Assembly: GCF_900215465.1 (NCBI RefSeq)
Contig: NZ_OBEH01000001.1
Coordinates: 868,001 to 932,000 of the forward strand
DNA from: Flagellimonas pacifica
GTDB lineage: Bacteria > Bacteroidota > Bacteroidia > Flavobacteriales > Flavobacteriaceae
Reading direction: 5' to 3'
Length of the DNA stretch: 64,000 nt
The position numbers and the translations under genes were made by a program. The notes below the pieces were generated by a model. That model worked only from the letters and a program-made list of their open reading frames with translations. It did not search any database and was not told where the DNA came from. Position 1 is the stretch's first letter; each line of letters opens with the position of its first letter. Positions 36,036-43,327 of the stretch are shown in pieces.

Positions 36036-37128
36036 GTTGTTTGAAATGTTTTATGACTTGCACCAACACATTTTCAACGGTTGGCTTGTTAGCTATTATA
36101 ATTTGACTGGTATGTTTTTTAGCTTCAAGAGATGTGGTTGCCCCAATACAAAAGGCCCAACTATTGCCAATTTCGTTTTCCTGCAGGCAGCTTCGAATAC
36201 CACTGGGGCTGAAGAAAAGAACTCCATCAAAAACCCTATTGAATTTTTTAGGTCTTAGATGGGTGTTGTAGACTTGGACTTCTTTATACCGAATGTTATT
36301 TTTTTCTAACAATTCTGGTAACTCTAGTCTTCTTTGGTTTCCGGATAAAAATATAAAACGCTCATTTCTGTGGTTTTTGACTATAAAATGACCTAATTCT
36401 GATGCATTTTGTGCCATTTTAACCACTTTTAAGCCTTTTTCTTCTAAAAACGATTTGGTCTTTTCTCCAACGCAATAAGCATGGAAGTTCAAAACATTAG
36501 AATCATCAGATTGTCGAAGAAATGCCTTTACAGCATTTTTGCTAGTGAAAATCAAATTTGAATAATCCGGCGGAATAGCAATATCTAAAAATTCAAATTC
36601 TAGAGCGTTGTACTCCACAAAACCAATTCCGGAATTCAGTAACAATTCTTTTTGGGAAGGGGTGAGTATTTTAGTGGATAGCACTGTTTTGCTCCCTCTA
36701 CTAGAGGAGAGGGTTGGGGAGAGGTGGTTTTTACGAATGTTGCTTCTTTTTTTCAATTGTTGTTTCCTTGCTATTGAAAATTCATGTTGCTTTTTTTTGG
36801 CATTTTCAATTGCCTGAAATAATACATCAACTTGTTCAAAAACCACTTTGTTTTCAAACCTTATAACAATATATCCCAATTCCGTTAGGTGCAAGTCCCT
36901 CAGTTCATCTTTTTTAGCTTGGTTGATTTCGTTATGATATTCGCCATCCAATTCGATAACAATACCATATTCTTCACAAAAGAAATCAACAATATATTCT
37001 TTTAAAGGATGTTGCCTCCTGAATTTTAGATTTTCAAAATTCCTATTTCGCAGATAACGCCAAAGCTTCTTTTCTGCTTTGGTCTGTTCTTTTCTAAGTA
37101 ATCTTGCTATTTGGATTTTCTTATTCAT
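36028..37128 (-). CDS. hemD: DUF559 endonuclease-like domain fused in frame to uroporphyrinogen-III synthase
   Basis: A 366-residue ORF with two unrelated halves. Residues 1-125 are a DUF559 (Vsr-like, PD-(D/E)XK-type) endonuclease domain: [15 protein letters not shown] and [12 protein letters not shown] give likely active residues D48, E59, D61 and H65, and GYIVIRFEN closes it. Residues about 133-146 are translated from the repeat. Residues 147-366 are HemD ([15 protein letters not shown] onward), which cyclises hydroxymethylbilane. HemD normally starts with Met at this point; here that codon is AGC, so HemD has lost its own ATG. A GTG at V149 could still serve as an internal start. Function of the fusion is unknown. 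Confidence 0.85.
   Translation of the reverse strand: MNKKIQIARLLRKEQTKAEKKLWRYLRNRNFENLKFRRQHPLKEYIVDFFCEEYGIVIELDGEYHNEINQAKKDELRDLHLTELGYIVIRFENKVVFEQVDVLFQAIENAKKKQHEFSIARKQQLKKRSNIRKNHLSPTLSSSRGSKTVLSTKILTPSQKELLLNSGIGFVEYNALEFEFLDIAIPPDYSNLIFTSKNAVKAFLRQSDDSNVLNFHAYCVGEKTKSFLEEKGLKVVKMAQNASELGHFIVKNHRNERFIFLSGNQRRLELPELLEKNNIRYKEVQVYNTHLRPKKFNRVFDGVLFFSPSGIRSCLQENEIGNSWAFCIGATTSLEAKKHTSQIIIANKPTVENVLVQVIKHFKQHD
36667..36690. repeat. 24-bp direct repeat, hemD-side copy
   Basis: Identical over 24 bases to 37177-37200; flanking bases differ on both sides (G/C at 36666/37176 and G/C at 36691/37201). On the minus strand it encodes KTVLSTKI, the first residues of HemD after Met. The distance between copies is 510 bp, exactly 170 codons. 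It fits a target-site duplication made by insertion of the 486 bp in between. Confidence 0.85.
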
Positions 37129-37176
37129 TTCCCCTCACCCTAGCCCTCTCCCCGGGGAGAGGGAACTATCTTCCTC
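36691..37176 (-). mobile_element. 486-bp DUF559 cassette inserted at the hemC/hemD junction (candidate)
   Basis: The segment lies exactly between the two 24-bp repeats. Its ends are imperfect inverted repeats of about 35 bp sharing the CCCTCTCC core and AGAGGGA. Each end can form a hairpin: CCCTCT/AGAGGG at 36694-36699/36708-36713, and a perfect 20-bp palindrome at 37144-37163. The interior is the DUF559 gene, whose frame runs out through the left repeat into hemD. The ends resemble a repeat type (CCCTCACCC-type, with CCCTCTCC) that I have met in intergenic DNA of various bacteria. Confidence 0.7.
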
Positions 37177-37203
37177 TATTTTAGTGGATAGCACTGTTTT
37201 CAT
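37135..37203 (-). other. 22-codon upstream ORF starting at the ancestral hemD ATG
   Basis: The original hemD ATG (37203-37201) survives inside the 3' end of hemC. It now reads [20 protein letters not shown] then two residues and TGA at 37137-37135. That stop is 6 bases before the DUF559-HemD ATG at 37128. Ribosomes initiating at the old hemD signal would terminate there and could reinitiate on the fusion. Confidence 0.45.
37177..37200. repeat. 24-bp direct repeat, hemC-side copy
   Basis: Second copy of the 36667-36690 sequence. It spans the hemC stop codon (37181-37183) and encodes the last residues of HemC in one frame and KTVLSTKI, the former HemD N terminus, in the other. The hemC and hemD genes therefore overlapped by about 23 bases before the insertion. 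Confidence 0.85.
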
Positions 37204-38107
37204 TGCGTAGGGCTTCCATCAATTTATCTCCACCTTTTTCTAAAACTTCTTTGGCACAAGCTTGTCCAAAACCTTTGGCTTTAGATAGTGGAATATTTTT
37301 TTCAACACCGATTTTTTCTTTCCCATCCAGTGAAAACAAGACGCCTTCAAAATAAACCTTTTGATCTTTAATTTGAGCTAAGGCTCCAATGGGTGCGGTG
37401 CAACCGCCTTCAAGGGTTCTTAAAAATTCCCGTTCAATGCCCGTGGCAATTTCAGAATCAGAATGATTCAGTTTGTGCAAAGCCTCTTTTGAAAAATCAT
37501 CGCTTTGTTGAGCAACAACGACCATGGCACCTTGTGCAGGTGCTGGAACCATCCAGTCGAGTATCAAAGCATCCTTTGGAAGTAGTTTTATCCGCTGTAA
37601 TCCAGCTTGGGCAAAAATGGCTCCGCTCCAATCGTTCTCAATTAGCTTTAAAAGACGGGTATTTACGTTTCCCCTTAAATCCACCACTTGATGATGAGGA
37701 TATTTATGTAACCACTGGGCCTTTCGGCGCAAGCTTCCCGTAGCAATCGTTGAAGGTTCTTCCGCTTCTAGAAAATCCGCCCCCTTGTGCACAAGAATAT
37801 CATTGGTAATGGCACGTTCCAGAACTGCAACCTGAACAATGCCCTTTGGCAATTGCGTGGGCACATCTTTCATGGAGTGTACGGCAATATCAATTTGCCC
37901 TTTAAGCATGGCAACATCCAATGTTTTGGTAAAGATTCCAGTAATACCAAGCTCGTAAAGTGGTTTATCCAAGACTTGGTCTCCAGTAGATTTTATAGGA
38001 ATCAAAGTGGTGTCATAACCTAATTCTTCCAATTTGTGCTGAACTGTATGCGCTTGCCACAAAGCCAATTCGCTATCACGGGTACCAATTCTTATGATTT
38101 TGCTCAT
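37181..38107 (-). CDS. hemC: Hydroxymethylbilane synthase
   Basis: Polymerises four porphobilinogens to hydroxymethylbilane. At 308 residues it is normal. It has RDSELALWQA, HSMKDVPTQLP, and the cofactor-bearing C236 in LEGGCTAPIG. Its C terminus (NENSAIH) is intact despite the adjacent insertion, because the 24-bp direct repeat restores its end. The start overlaps the hemA stop by 4 bases. Confidence 0.95.
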   Translation of the reverse strand: MSKIIRIGTRDSELALWQAHTVQHKLEELGYDTTLIPIKSTGDQVLDKPLYELGITGIFTKTLDVAMLKGQIDIAVHSMKDVPTQLPKGIVQVAVLERAITNDILVHKGADFLEAEEPSTIATGSLRRKAQWLHKYPHHQVVDLRGNVNTRLLKLIENDWSGAIFAQAGLQRIKLLPKDALILDWMVPAPAQGAMVVVAQQSDDFSKEALHKLNHSDSEIATGIEREFLRTLEGGCTAPIGALAQIKDQKVYFEGVLFSLDGKEKIGVEKNIPLSKAKGFGQACAKEVLEKGGDKLMEALRNENSAIH

Positions 38108-39360
38108 TGGGAATCGATTTCTAACTGAAACACTTTTTGGATAAGTGCCAAACTATCTTCTGTATCGACTTCTGAACTTTTCAAGTGGTTTGCAAATTGT
38201 TTGGTGATTTTTTGAATAATTCGTTCGGAAATTACCTCAGCTTGGTCTTCATTGAAATCGGATAACTTTTTAGACTGAAAATCAATTTCCTCAGCCTTCA
38301 TCGTCTTCAATTTTTGTTTCAAGGCATTGATGACCGGAGCAAATTTTCTAGTTTCCAACCATTTAAGGAAATCCTTTTTCACTTGCTCGATGATTGCTTC
38401 GGCTTTGGGAACAAATTCCTTTCTTTTGGCCAAAGTGTCATCGGTTATTCTGGAAAGCTGATCCAAGTGTACCAAAGAAACATTGTCCAGTTCCAATACA
38501 TCATCCGAAACATTTTTGGGAACTGAAAGATCCAAGATCAACAACGGTTTTTTGGAATAGATCAGCGCTTTGGAAACTGTAGGCAATTGTGCGCCCGTAG
38601 CTACGACAAGAATATCCGCTTTTCTTATTTCCGCTTGAAGGTCACCATAATCTTTTACGGTAAGGTGAAATTTGCCGGCCACATCTTCAGCTTTTTCCCG
38701 TGTTCTGTTTATGAGCGTTATGTGGGAATTGTTGGAATGCTTCACTAGATTCTCACAAGTATTTCTTCCAATTTTTCCTGTTCCAAAAAGCAAAATGTTC
38801 TTTTCAGAAATGGCTGAAACATTGTCCAAAATATATTTTACTGAAGCAAAGGCAACGGAGGTAGCACCAGTTGACAATTCTGTTTCATTTTTGATGCGCT
38901 TACTTGCCTGAATTACAGAATTGCAAAGGCGTTCCAAAAACGGATTTGCCATTTCGTGTTTTTTGGCACGATAAAAACCTTGTTTTATCTGGCTGATGAT
39001 TTCAAAATCCCCCAAAATTTGACTGTCGAGGCCGGTACCCACCTTAAACATATGGGAGATGGCATCATGGTTTTTGTAAACGTAGGCCACCTCTTGAAAT
39101 TCCTCAACACTACCCCTAGTTTCATCGCAGAGCATTTTTATCAGCTGAAAAGGGTGTTGGGCAAAACCATAAAGTTCGGTACGGTTACAAGTAGAAATTG
39201 CCAGAAGACCATCAATGCCCTGCTCTTTAGCTTGAATTATGATTCTATCTATGGCAGGAACATCCAAACTAAACTTTCCACGAACTTCCGCATCAGCTTT
39301 TTTATAACTGAGGCCAACGGCATAAAAAGAACTATGTTTTGAAATATTATAATTCCTCAT
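38104..39360 (-). CDS. hemA: Glutamyl-tRNA reductase
   Basis: First step of the C5 route: reduces glutamyl-tRNA(Glu) to glutamate-1-semialdehyde. The ATG at 39360 (418 residues) is preferred over an upstream GTG at 39381, because it begins the usual N terminus MRNYNISK and a -7 box overlaps the GTG. The catalytic Cys is C58 in STCNRTELYG, and the NADPH domain has FGTGKIGRN. First gene of the leftward heme operon. The HemL step that should follow it is not in the window. Confidence 0.95.
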   Translation of the reverse strand: MRNYNISKHSSFYAVGLSYKKADAEVRGKFSLDVPAIDRIIIQAKEQGIDGLLAISTCNRTELYGFAQHPFQLIKMLCDETRGSVEEFQEVAYVYKNHDAISHMFKVGTGLDSQILGDFEIISQIKQGFYRAKKHEMANPFLERLCNSVIQASKRIKNETELSTGATSVAFASVKYILDNVSAISEKNILLFGTGKIGRNTCENLVKHSNNSHITLINRTREKAEDVAGKFHLTVKDYGDLQAEIRKADILVVATGAQLPTVSKALIYSKKPLLILDLSVPKNVSDDVLELDNVSLVHLDQLSRITDDTLAKRKEFVPKAEAIIEQVKKDFLKWLETRKFAPVINALKQKLKTMKAEEIDFQSKKLSDFNEDQAEVISERIIQKITKQFANHLKSSEVDTEDSLALIQKVFQLEIDSQ

Positions 39361-39380
39361 AAAGGATTTAAAGTCGGTCA

Positions 39381-39388
39381 CAAAAATA
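39381..39388 (-). promoter_or_regulatory. -7 box of the hemA operon promoter
   Basis: Minus-strand TATTTTTG matches TAnnTTTG exactly and ends 20 bp before the hemA ATG at 39360, leaving a leader of about 15 nt. It supports the choice of start. No clear -33 element is seen; an activator such as the divergent AraC regulator could be needed. Confidence 0.5.
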
Positions 39389-39471
39389 ATAGCACTATTA
39401 CTTAAAAAATAACGCTAGAGGAACTATAAATAACTGCTCCTGTACTTTTAGATGCATTTTTGCTCAAAAAG

Positions 39472-39503
39472 TTTCAAAAACATTGCATTTATTGATACTT
39501 TTG
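39472..39503 (+). promoter_or_regulatory. Promoter of the AraC regulator gene
   Basis: TACTTTTG at 39496-39503 is an exact TAnnTTTG -7 box. TTTC at 39472-39475 is a near-consensus -33 element with a 20-bp spacer, within the normal range. Located 68 bp before the AraC ATG in the 210-bp hemA/AraC divergent region. Confidence 0.5.
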
Positions 39504-39570
39504 ATAATAGAATATCTAATTTAGAATCGTTACAAATAGAATATTTCAATTCTTTTGACTAAAAAATTGT

Positions 39571-40449
39571 ATGAAAAATGTCGCCAAAGGTTCATATGAG
39601 GAAATTTTAATAGAAGATGGATTTTATGTGCTTAAGATTCAGAACGATAGCGAAGAATCTGCCGTTGTTGAACGTGAGATTGACAGCACTTTTATCCAGT
39701 TTCATTTTTGTTTAAAGGGACGGGGACAGTTTCAGTTTAATCAGGGCAATTACCAGCTTGAAGTTTCCGAGGAAAACTCACTTTTGCTTTACAATACCCA
39801 AAAAGATTTACCGCTTAATCTTTTGGTTTCACCCAATTCATGGTTGCTGTCCGTGATAATGACCATCCGAAAGTTTCACTCCCTTTTCTCTTCGGAAGCC
39901 GATTACATTCCTTTCTTGAGCGATGATAACAAGGAGAAAAAGTACTATTCGCAGGAAGTGGTGACCCCTACAATTGCTGTGGTGCTGAGTCAAGTAATGA
40001 ATTATAGCCTACATCCCTCCATAAAAGAACTTTACGTAAAGGGAAAAATATACGAGCTGATTTCATTGTATTTCAACAAAACTCCGGATGCCGATTTGGA
40101 GCAGTGCCCCTTTTTGGCAGATGAGGACAATGTAAGGCGAATCAGAATGGCCAAGGAAATTATGATTTCCCGTATGTCCGAACCGCCCACTTTGTCAGAA
40201 CTTTCACAAGAAATTGGATTGAGCCTGAAGAAACTGAAAGAGGGCTTTAAACAGATATATGGGGACTCGGTTTATGGATTTTTGTTCGATTACAAAATGG
40301 AATATGCTCGAAAAATGTTGGAAACTGGAAACCATAACGTGAACGAAGTGGGCTTAAAAGTTGGATATAGCACGGCAAGCCATTTTATCGCTTCTTTTAA
40401 AAAGAAATATGGCACCACACCCAAAAAATATTTAACTTCAAGCGCTTAA
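39571..40449 (+). CDS. AraC-family transcriptional regulator, divergent from the heme operon
   Basis: A 292-residue protein with an N-terminal cupin-like ligand domain (about 1-170, IQFHFCLKGRGQFQFNQG) and two C-terminal helix-turn-helix motifs (LSELSQEIGLSLKKLKEGFK and VNEVGLKVGYSTASHFIASF). Located divergent from hemA across 210 bp, a common flavobacterial arrangement, so it is a good candidate regulator of the heme operon (inference). The ligand is unknown. Confidence 0.87.
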   Translation: MKNVAKGSYEEILIEDGFYVLKIQNDSEESAVVEREIDSTFIQFHFCLKGRGQFQFNQGNYQLEVSEENSLLLYNTQKDLPLNLLVSPNSWLLSVIMTIRKFHSLFSSEADYIPFLSDDNKEKKYYSQEVVTPTIAVVLSQVMNYSLHPSIKELYVKGKIYELISLYFNKTPDADLEQCPFLADEDNVRRIRMAKEIMISRMSEPPTLSELSQEIGLSLKKLKEGFKQIYGDSVYGFLFDYKMEYARKMLETGNHNVNEVGLKVGYSTASHFIASFKKKYGTTPKKYLTSSA

Positions 40450-40458
40450 TAACAAACG

Positions 40459-41205
40459 ATGCGGTCGATAAAAATTTCCCTGATAACTTTTTGTTTTGCT
40501 TTGATTGCCAATGCCCAGGAGCCAATTAATATTCAAGAAGGAGCAAAAATGCCCGATTTAGTATTGGTATTTACCAAAACCGAAGGATATCGACATAAAG
40601 CCATTGAAAAAGGAGCTCGGACGTTACGACAATTGGGTAGAACCAATGGTTTCATTGCCCTGCAAACCGAAACAGCTGAAGACTTTAATCCTCAAAACTT
40701 GAAAAATTTCAAACTGGTGATTTTTTTGAGTACCACAATGGATGTTCTCAATGACCAACAGCAGAGGGCTTTTGAAGGATACATTAAAAACGACGGAAGC
40801 TTTTTGGGGATTCATGCGGCAGCCGACACAGAATATGATTGGCCATGGTATGGCAAATTGGTCGGCGGATATTTTGAAAGTCATCCAGAACAACAACAGG
40901 CCAAAATTGATGTGGTGGACAAAACCCATCCTTCAACAGTTCATTTAAAAAATGAATGGCTGCACTTTGATGAATGGTACAACTTTAAAAACCTTAACCC
41001 TAAGGTTAAAGTGCTCATGAAATTGGATGAGTCAACGTATAAAGGGGGAACCAACGGAGATAATCATCCTATAGCATGGTATCATGAGTTTGATGGGGGC
41101 AGGGCTTTTTATACAGGATTAGGACATACTGAAGCTTCTTATGATGATCCTGACTTCAAACAGCATTTACTAGGTGCCATTGAATGGTGTCTAGGAAGAA
41201 AGTAA
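40459..41205 (+). CDS. ThuA-domain protein (trehalose-utilisation-like)
   Basis: A 248-residue exported protein with a signal peptide (SLITFCFALIANAQ) and the ThuA glutamine-amidotransferase-like fold: VFTKTEGYRHKAIEKG, FLGIHAAADTEYDWPWYGKLVGG, and HPIAWYHEFDGGRAFYTGLGH. It belongs to periplasmic sugar-metabolism proteins often found near oxidoreductases; the substrate is unknown. It overlaps the convergent DUF1460 gene end by 15 bp. Confidence 0.85.
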   Translation: MRSIKISLITFCFALIANAQEPINIQEGAKMPDLVLVFTKTEGYRHKAIEKGARTLRQLGRTNGFIALQTETAEDFNPQNLKNFKLVIFLSTTMDVLNDQQQRAFEGYIKNDGSFLGIHAAADTEYDWPWYGKLVGGYFESHPEQQQAKIDVVDKTHPSTVHLKNEWLHFDEWYNFKNLNPKVKVLMKLDESTYKGGTNGDNHPIAWYHEFDGGRAFYTGLGHTEASYDDPDFKQHLLGAIEWCLGRK

Positions 41206-42045
41206 GGTTGGCCTTGCTACTATAATCCCAATATTGCTTTTTATTTTTTTGAGATAATCCACTAAGGGCTCTTTGGTGATTCTTACTGAACCTGAAATGG
41301 ATGCATGCAGTAAATGAATCCTTCCATCAGCCTCACGAATGGCAATTCCGGTGTGTGTAACATCCAGCCCTTTTATAGAAGTTGCCAAAGCAATGATATC
41401 ACCCGATTGGATTAAATGCTCATTTGACTCAATTTCATCCTGCGCCAGAATACAAAGACTTTCTTTGGCCAATTCAGCCTCAGATTTCAGTATGGAATTA
41501 TAGTTTTTGTCCTGTTCTAAAAATGGATACAAATTACGATGTGTACCCATAAAATTGATGGCTTTTTTATGTTCCCTGCCACCTAGTTCTGAGGTAATAT
41601 CTCTGACCAATCTTTTTTGTTCATTATTTCGAATCCAATCTGTAAAGTAGTGCAATCGAGAAGGATATCCATCCAAAACGCCATTTCTATACCGTATGGT
41701 TTCTAAATTTTTTACAAAATTCCCAAAATCGGCTTGTTCTTTTTTGAGCATGGAAGTGAATGCCAGAACGTTCTCTACAAAAGTGGTGCAGTCCAATCCG
41801 CTAAGATTGACAACCAAGGTTTCCGTATCACCTACTTCCAAGGTTTTTTCAACATAAGGAATATCCAAAAAAGACTTTCCTACAAATACTAGGCTATCCC
41901 CCAAATTTTGAGCTTCAATGTGGCTTAGCTCCATCATTTTAGAATTGAAAAGAGAAGAATCTTTAGGAGTGCAGGTGATTTGCGCCGTGCCCGTAATGGA
42001 AAACGCCAGAAAAAAACAATAAAGAATTCTTGGAAGCATAAGCAT
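41191..42045 (-). CDS. DUF1460 family protein (NlpC/P60-like amidase)
   Basis: Started at the ATG at 42045 (284 residues; 42039 is equally possible), since the hydrophobic [20 protein letters not shown] forms a signal peptide; a longer upstream frame lacks sense. It shows the DUF1460 core: LSGLDCTTFVENVLAF with a catalytic Cys, LHYFTDWIRNN, and GIAIREADGRIHLLHAS with a His. Such proteins are predicted N-acetylmuramoyl-L-alanine amidases acting on cell-wall fragments. Divergent from hemH. Confidence 0.85.
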   Translation of the reverse strand: MLMLPRILYCFFLAFSITGTAQITCTPKDSSLFNSKMMELSHIEAQNLGDSLVFVGKSFLDIPYVEKTLEVGDTETLVVNLSGLDCTTFVENVLAFTSMLKKEQADFGNFVKNLETIRYRNGVLDGYPSRLHYFTDWIRNNEQKRLVRDITSELGGREHKKAINFMGTHRNLYPFLEQDKNYNSILKSEAELAKESLCILAQDEIESNEHLIQSGDIIALATSIKGLDVTHTGIAIREADGRIHLLHASISGSVRITKEPLVDYLKKIKSNIGIIVARPTLLSS

Positions 42046-42172
42046 ACTGATTTGTCCTTCGAAATTAGGATTATCTATGGAATTATAAGGAAACAAATTG
42101 GAAGAATCAAATGTTAAATCATCTTCAAGTAGTATTTTTATCGCTTCTAATAACAAAACTATCCTCAGTGCT

Positions 42173-43204
42173 ATGAAAGGAGTACTATTGGTCAATTTAG
42201 GTTCCCCGGACAGTCCAACAGCAAAAGATGTAAAACCCTATTTGGATGAATTCCTGATGGATGAACGTGTCATAGATACCCCAAAATGGCTTCGAAACAT
42301 TATAGTAAGAGGTATTATTTTGCAAACTAGACCTAAAAAATCGGCCGAAGCATATTCCAAAATATGGTGGGACGAAGGTTCACCACTAATTGTAATTTCG
42401 GAACGATTTGCGGAAAAGGTGCGCAAACAAACAGATATGCCAGTGGCGCTTGGCATGCGTTACGGTTCCATGACCATAAAAAAAGCACTTCAGGAATTGA
42501 AAGATAAAGGAGTGGATGAAGTATTGTTGGTTCCATTATATCCGCAATATGCCATGAGTTCTTTTGAGACCGTTGTGGTAAAAACGATGGAAGAACAGGC
42601 AGTACATTTTCCTGAAATGCATGTAACAACCTTGCCGGCTTTTTATGGTAACACTGATTATATAAAAGTGTTATCAGAAAGTATTGCAGAGGGATTAAAA
42701 GATTTTGAATACGATCATATTCTATTTTCCTATCACGGAATTCCTGAGAGGCACATTCGTAAGTCGGACCCGACGAAGTTTCATTGTAAAATTGACAATA
42801 GCTGTTGCATAACCAATTCTGTGGCCCATCATACCTGTTATAGACATCAATGTTTTAATACCACCGAAAAGGTAAAAGCATTTTTAGGATTGCCAGAAGA
42901 CAAAACCAGTATTTCTTTTCAATCCAGATTGCCCAATGACCCATGGTTAAAACCATTTACTGATTTTGAGTTTGAAAGATTGGCCAAAGAGGGGAAGAAA
43001 AAATTGGTTGTGATTACACCAGCTTTTGTGAGTGATTGTTTGGAAACTTTGGAAGAAATTGCCATGGAAGGTAAAGAGCAGTTCAAAGAAGCGGGTGGTG
43101 AAGACTACATTCATATTCCTTGCCTTAATGATAATGATGCTTGGGTTTCCTTGATGGCCAAATGGGTTAACGAATGGCAATCCAAGGAAACGTTGCCAGT
43201 GTAA
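42173..43204 (+). CDS. hemH: Ferrochelatase
   Basis: Inserts ferrous iron into protoporphyrin IX. The ATG at 42173 gives MKGVLLVNLGSPDSP, the usual N terminus (343 residues). The active-site His is in FSYHGIPERH, followed by CYRHQC, and the Glu region in the DCLETLEEI segment. It lies about 2.7 kb beyond hemA on the opposite strand, separate from the main heme operon. A repetitive palindrome follows its stop. Confidence 0.96.
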   Translation: MKGVLLVNLGSPDSPTAKDVKPYLDEFLMDERVIDTPKWLRNIIVRGIILQTRPKKSAEAYSKIWWDEGSPLIVISERFAEKVRKQTDMPVALGMRYGSMTIKKALQELKDKGVDEVLLVPLYPQYAMSSFETVVVKTMEEQAVHFPEMHVTTLPAFYGNTDYIKVLSESIAEGLKDFEYDHILFSYHGIPERHIRKSDPTKFHCKIDNSCCITNSVAHHTCYRHQCFNTTEKVKAFLGLPEDKTSISFQSRLPNDPWLKPFTDFEFERLAKEGKKKLVVITPAFVSDCLETLEEIAMEGKEQFKEAGGEDYIHIPCLNDNDAWVSLMAKWVNEWQSKETLPV

Positions 43205-43222
43205 AAAAATGTTAGGTCGAGC

Positions 43223-43301
43223 GTCATCCTGAGCCCGTCGAAGGACGAGACCTATTAATAGTAATAAATTCTGCCAATATCTCGACTGCGCTCGATATGA
43301 C
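43223..43301. repeat. Intergenic palindromic repeat (GTCATCCTGAG type)
   Basis: Begins GTCATCCTGAGCCCGTCGA and ends CTCGATATGAC, with 5-bp complementary termini (GTCAT / ATGAC) and an internal TCGAGCG (43217-43223) pairing with CGCTCGA (43289-43295). It fills the gap between hemH and the MATE gene. The sequence type is a widespread dispersed repeat in bacterial genomes, from memory. Confidence 0.6.
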
Positions 43302-43327
43302 AGATACAATATCATGTCGTAAAATCT

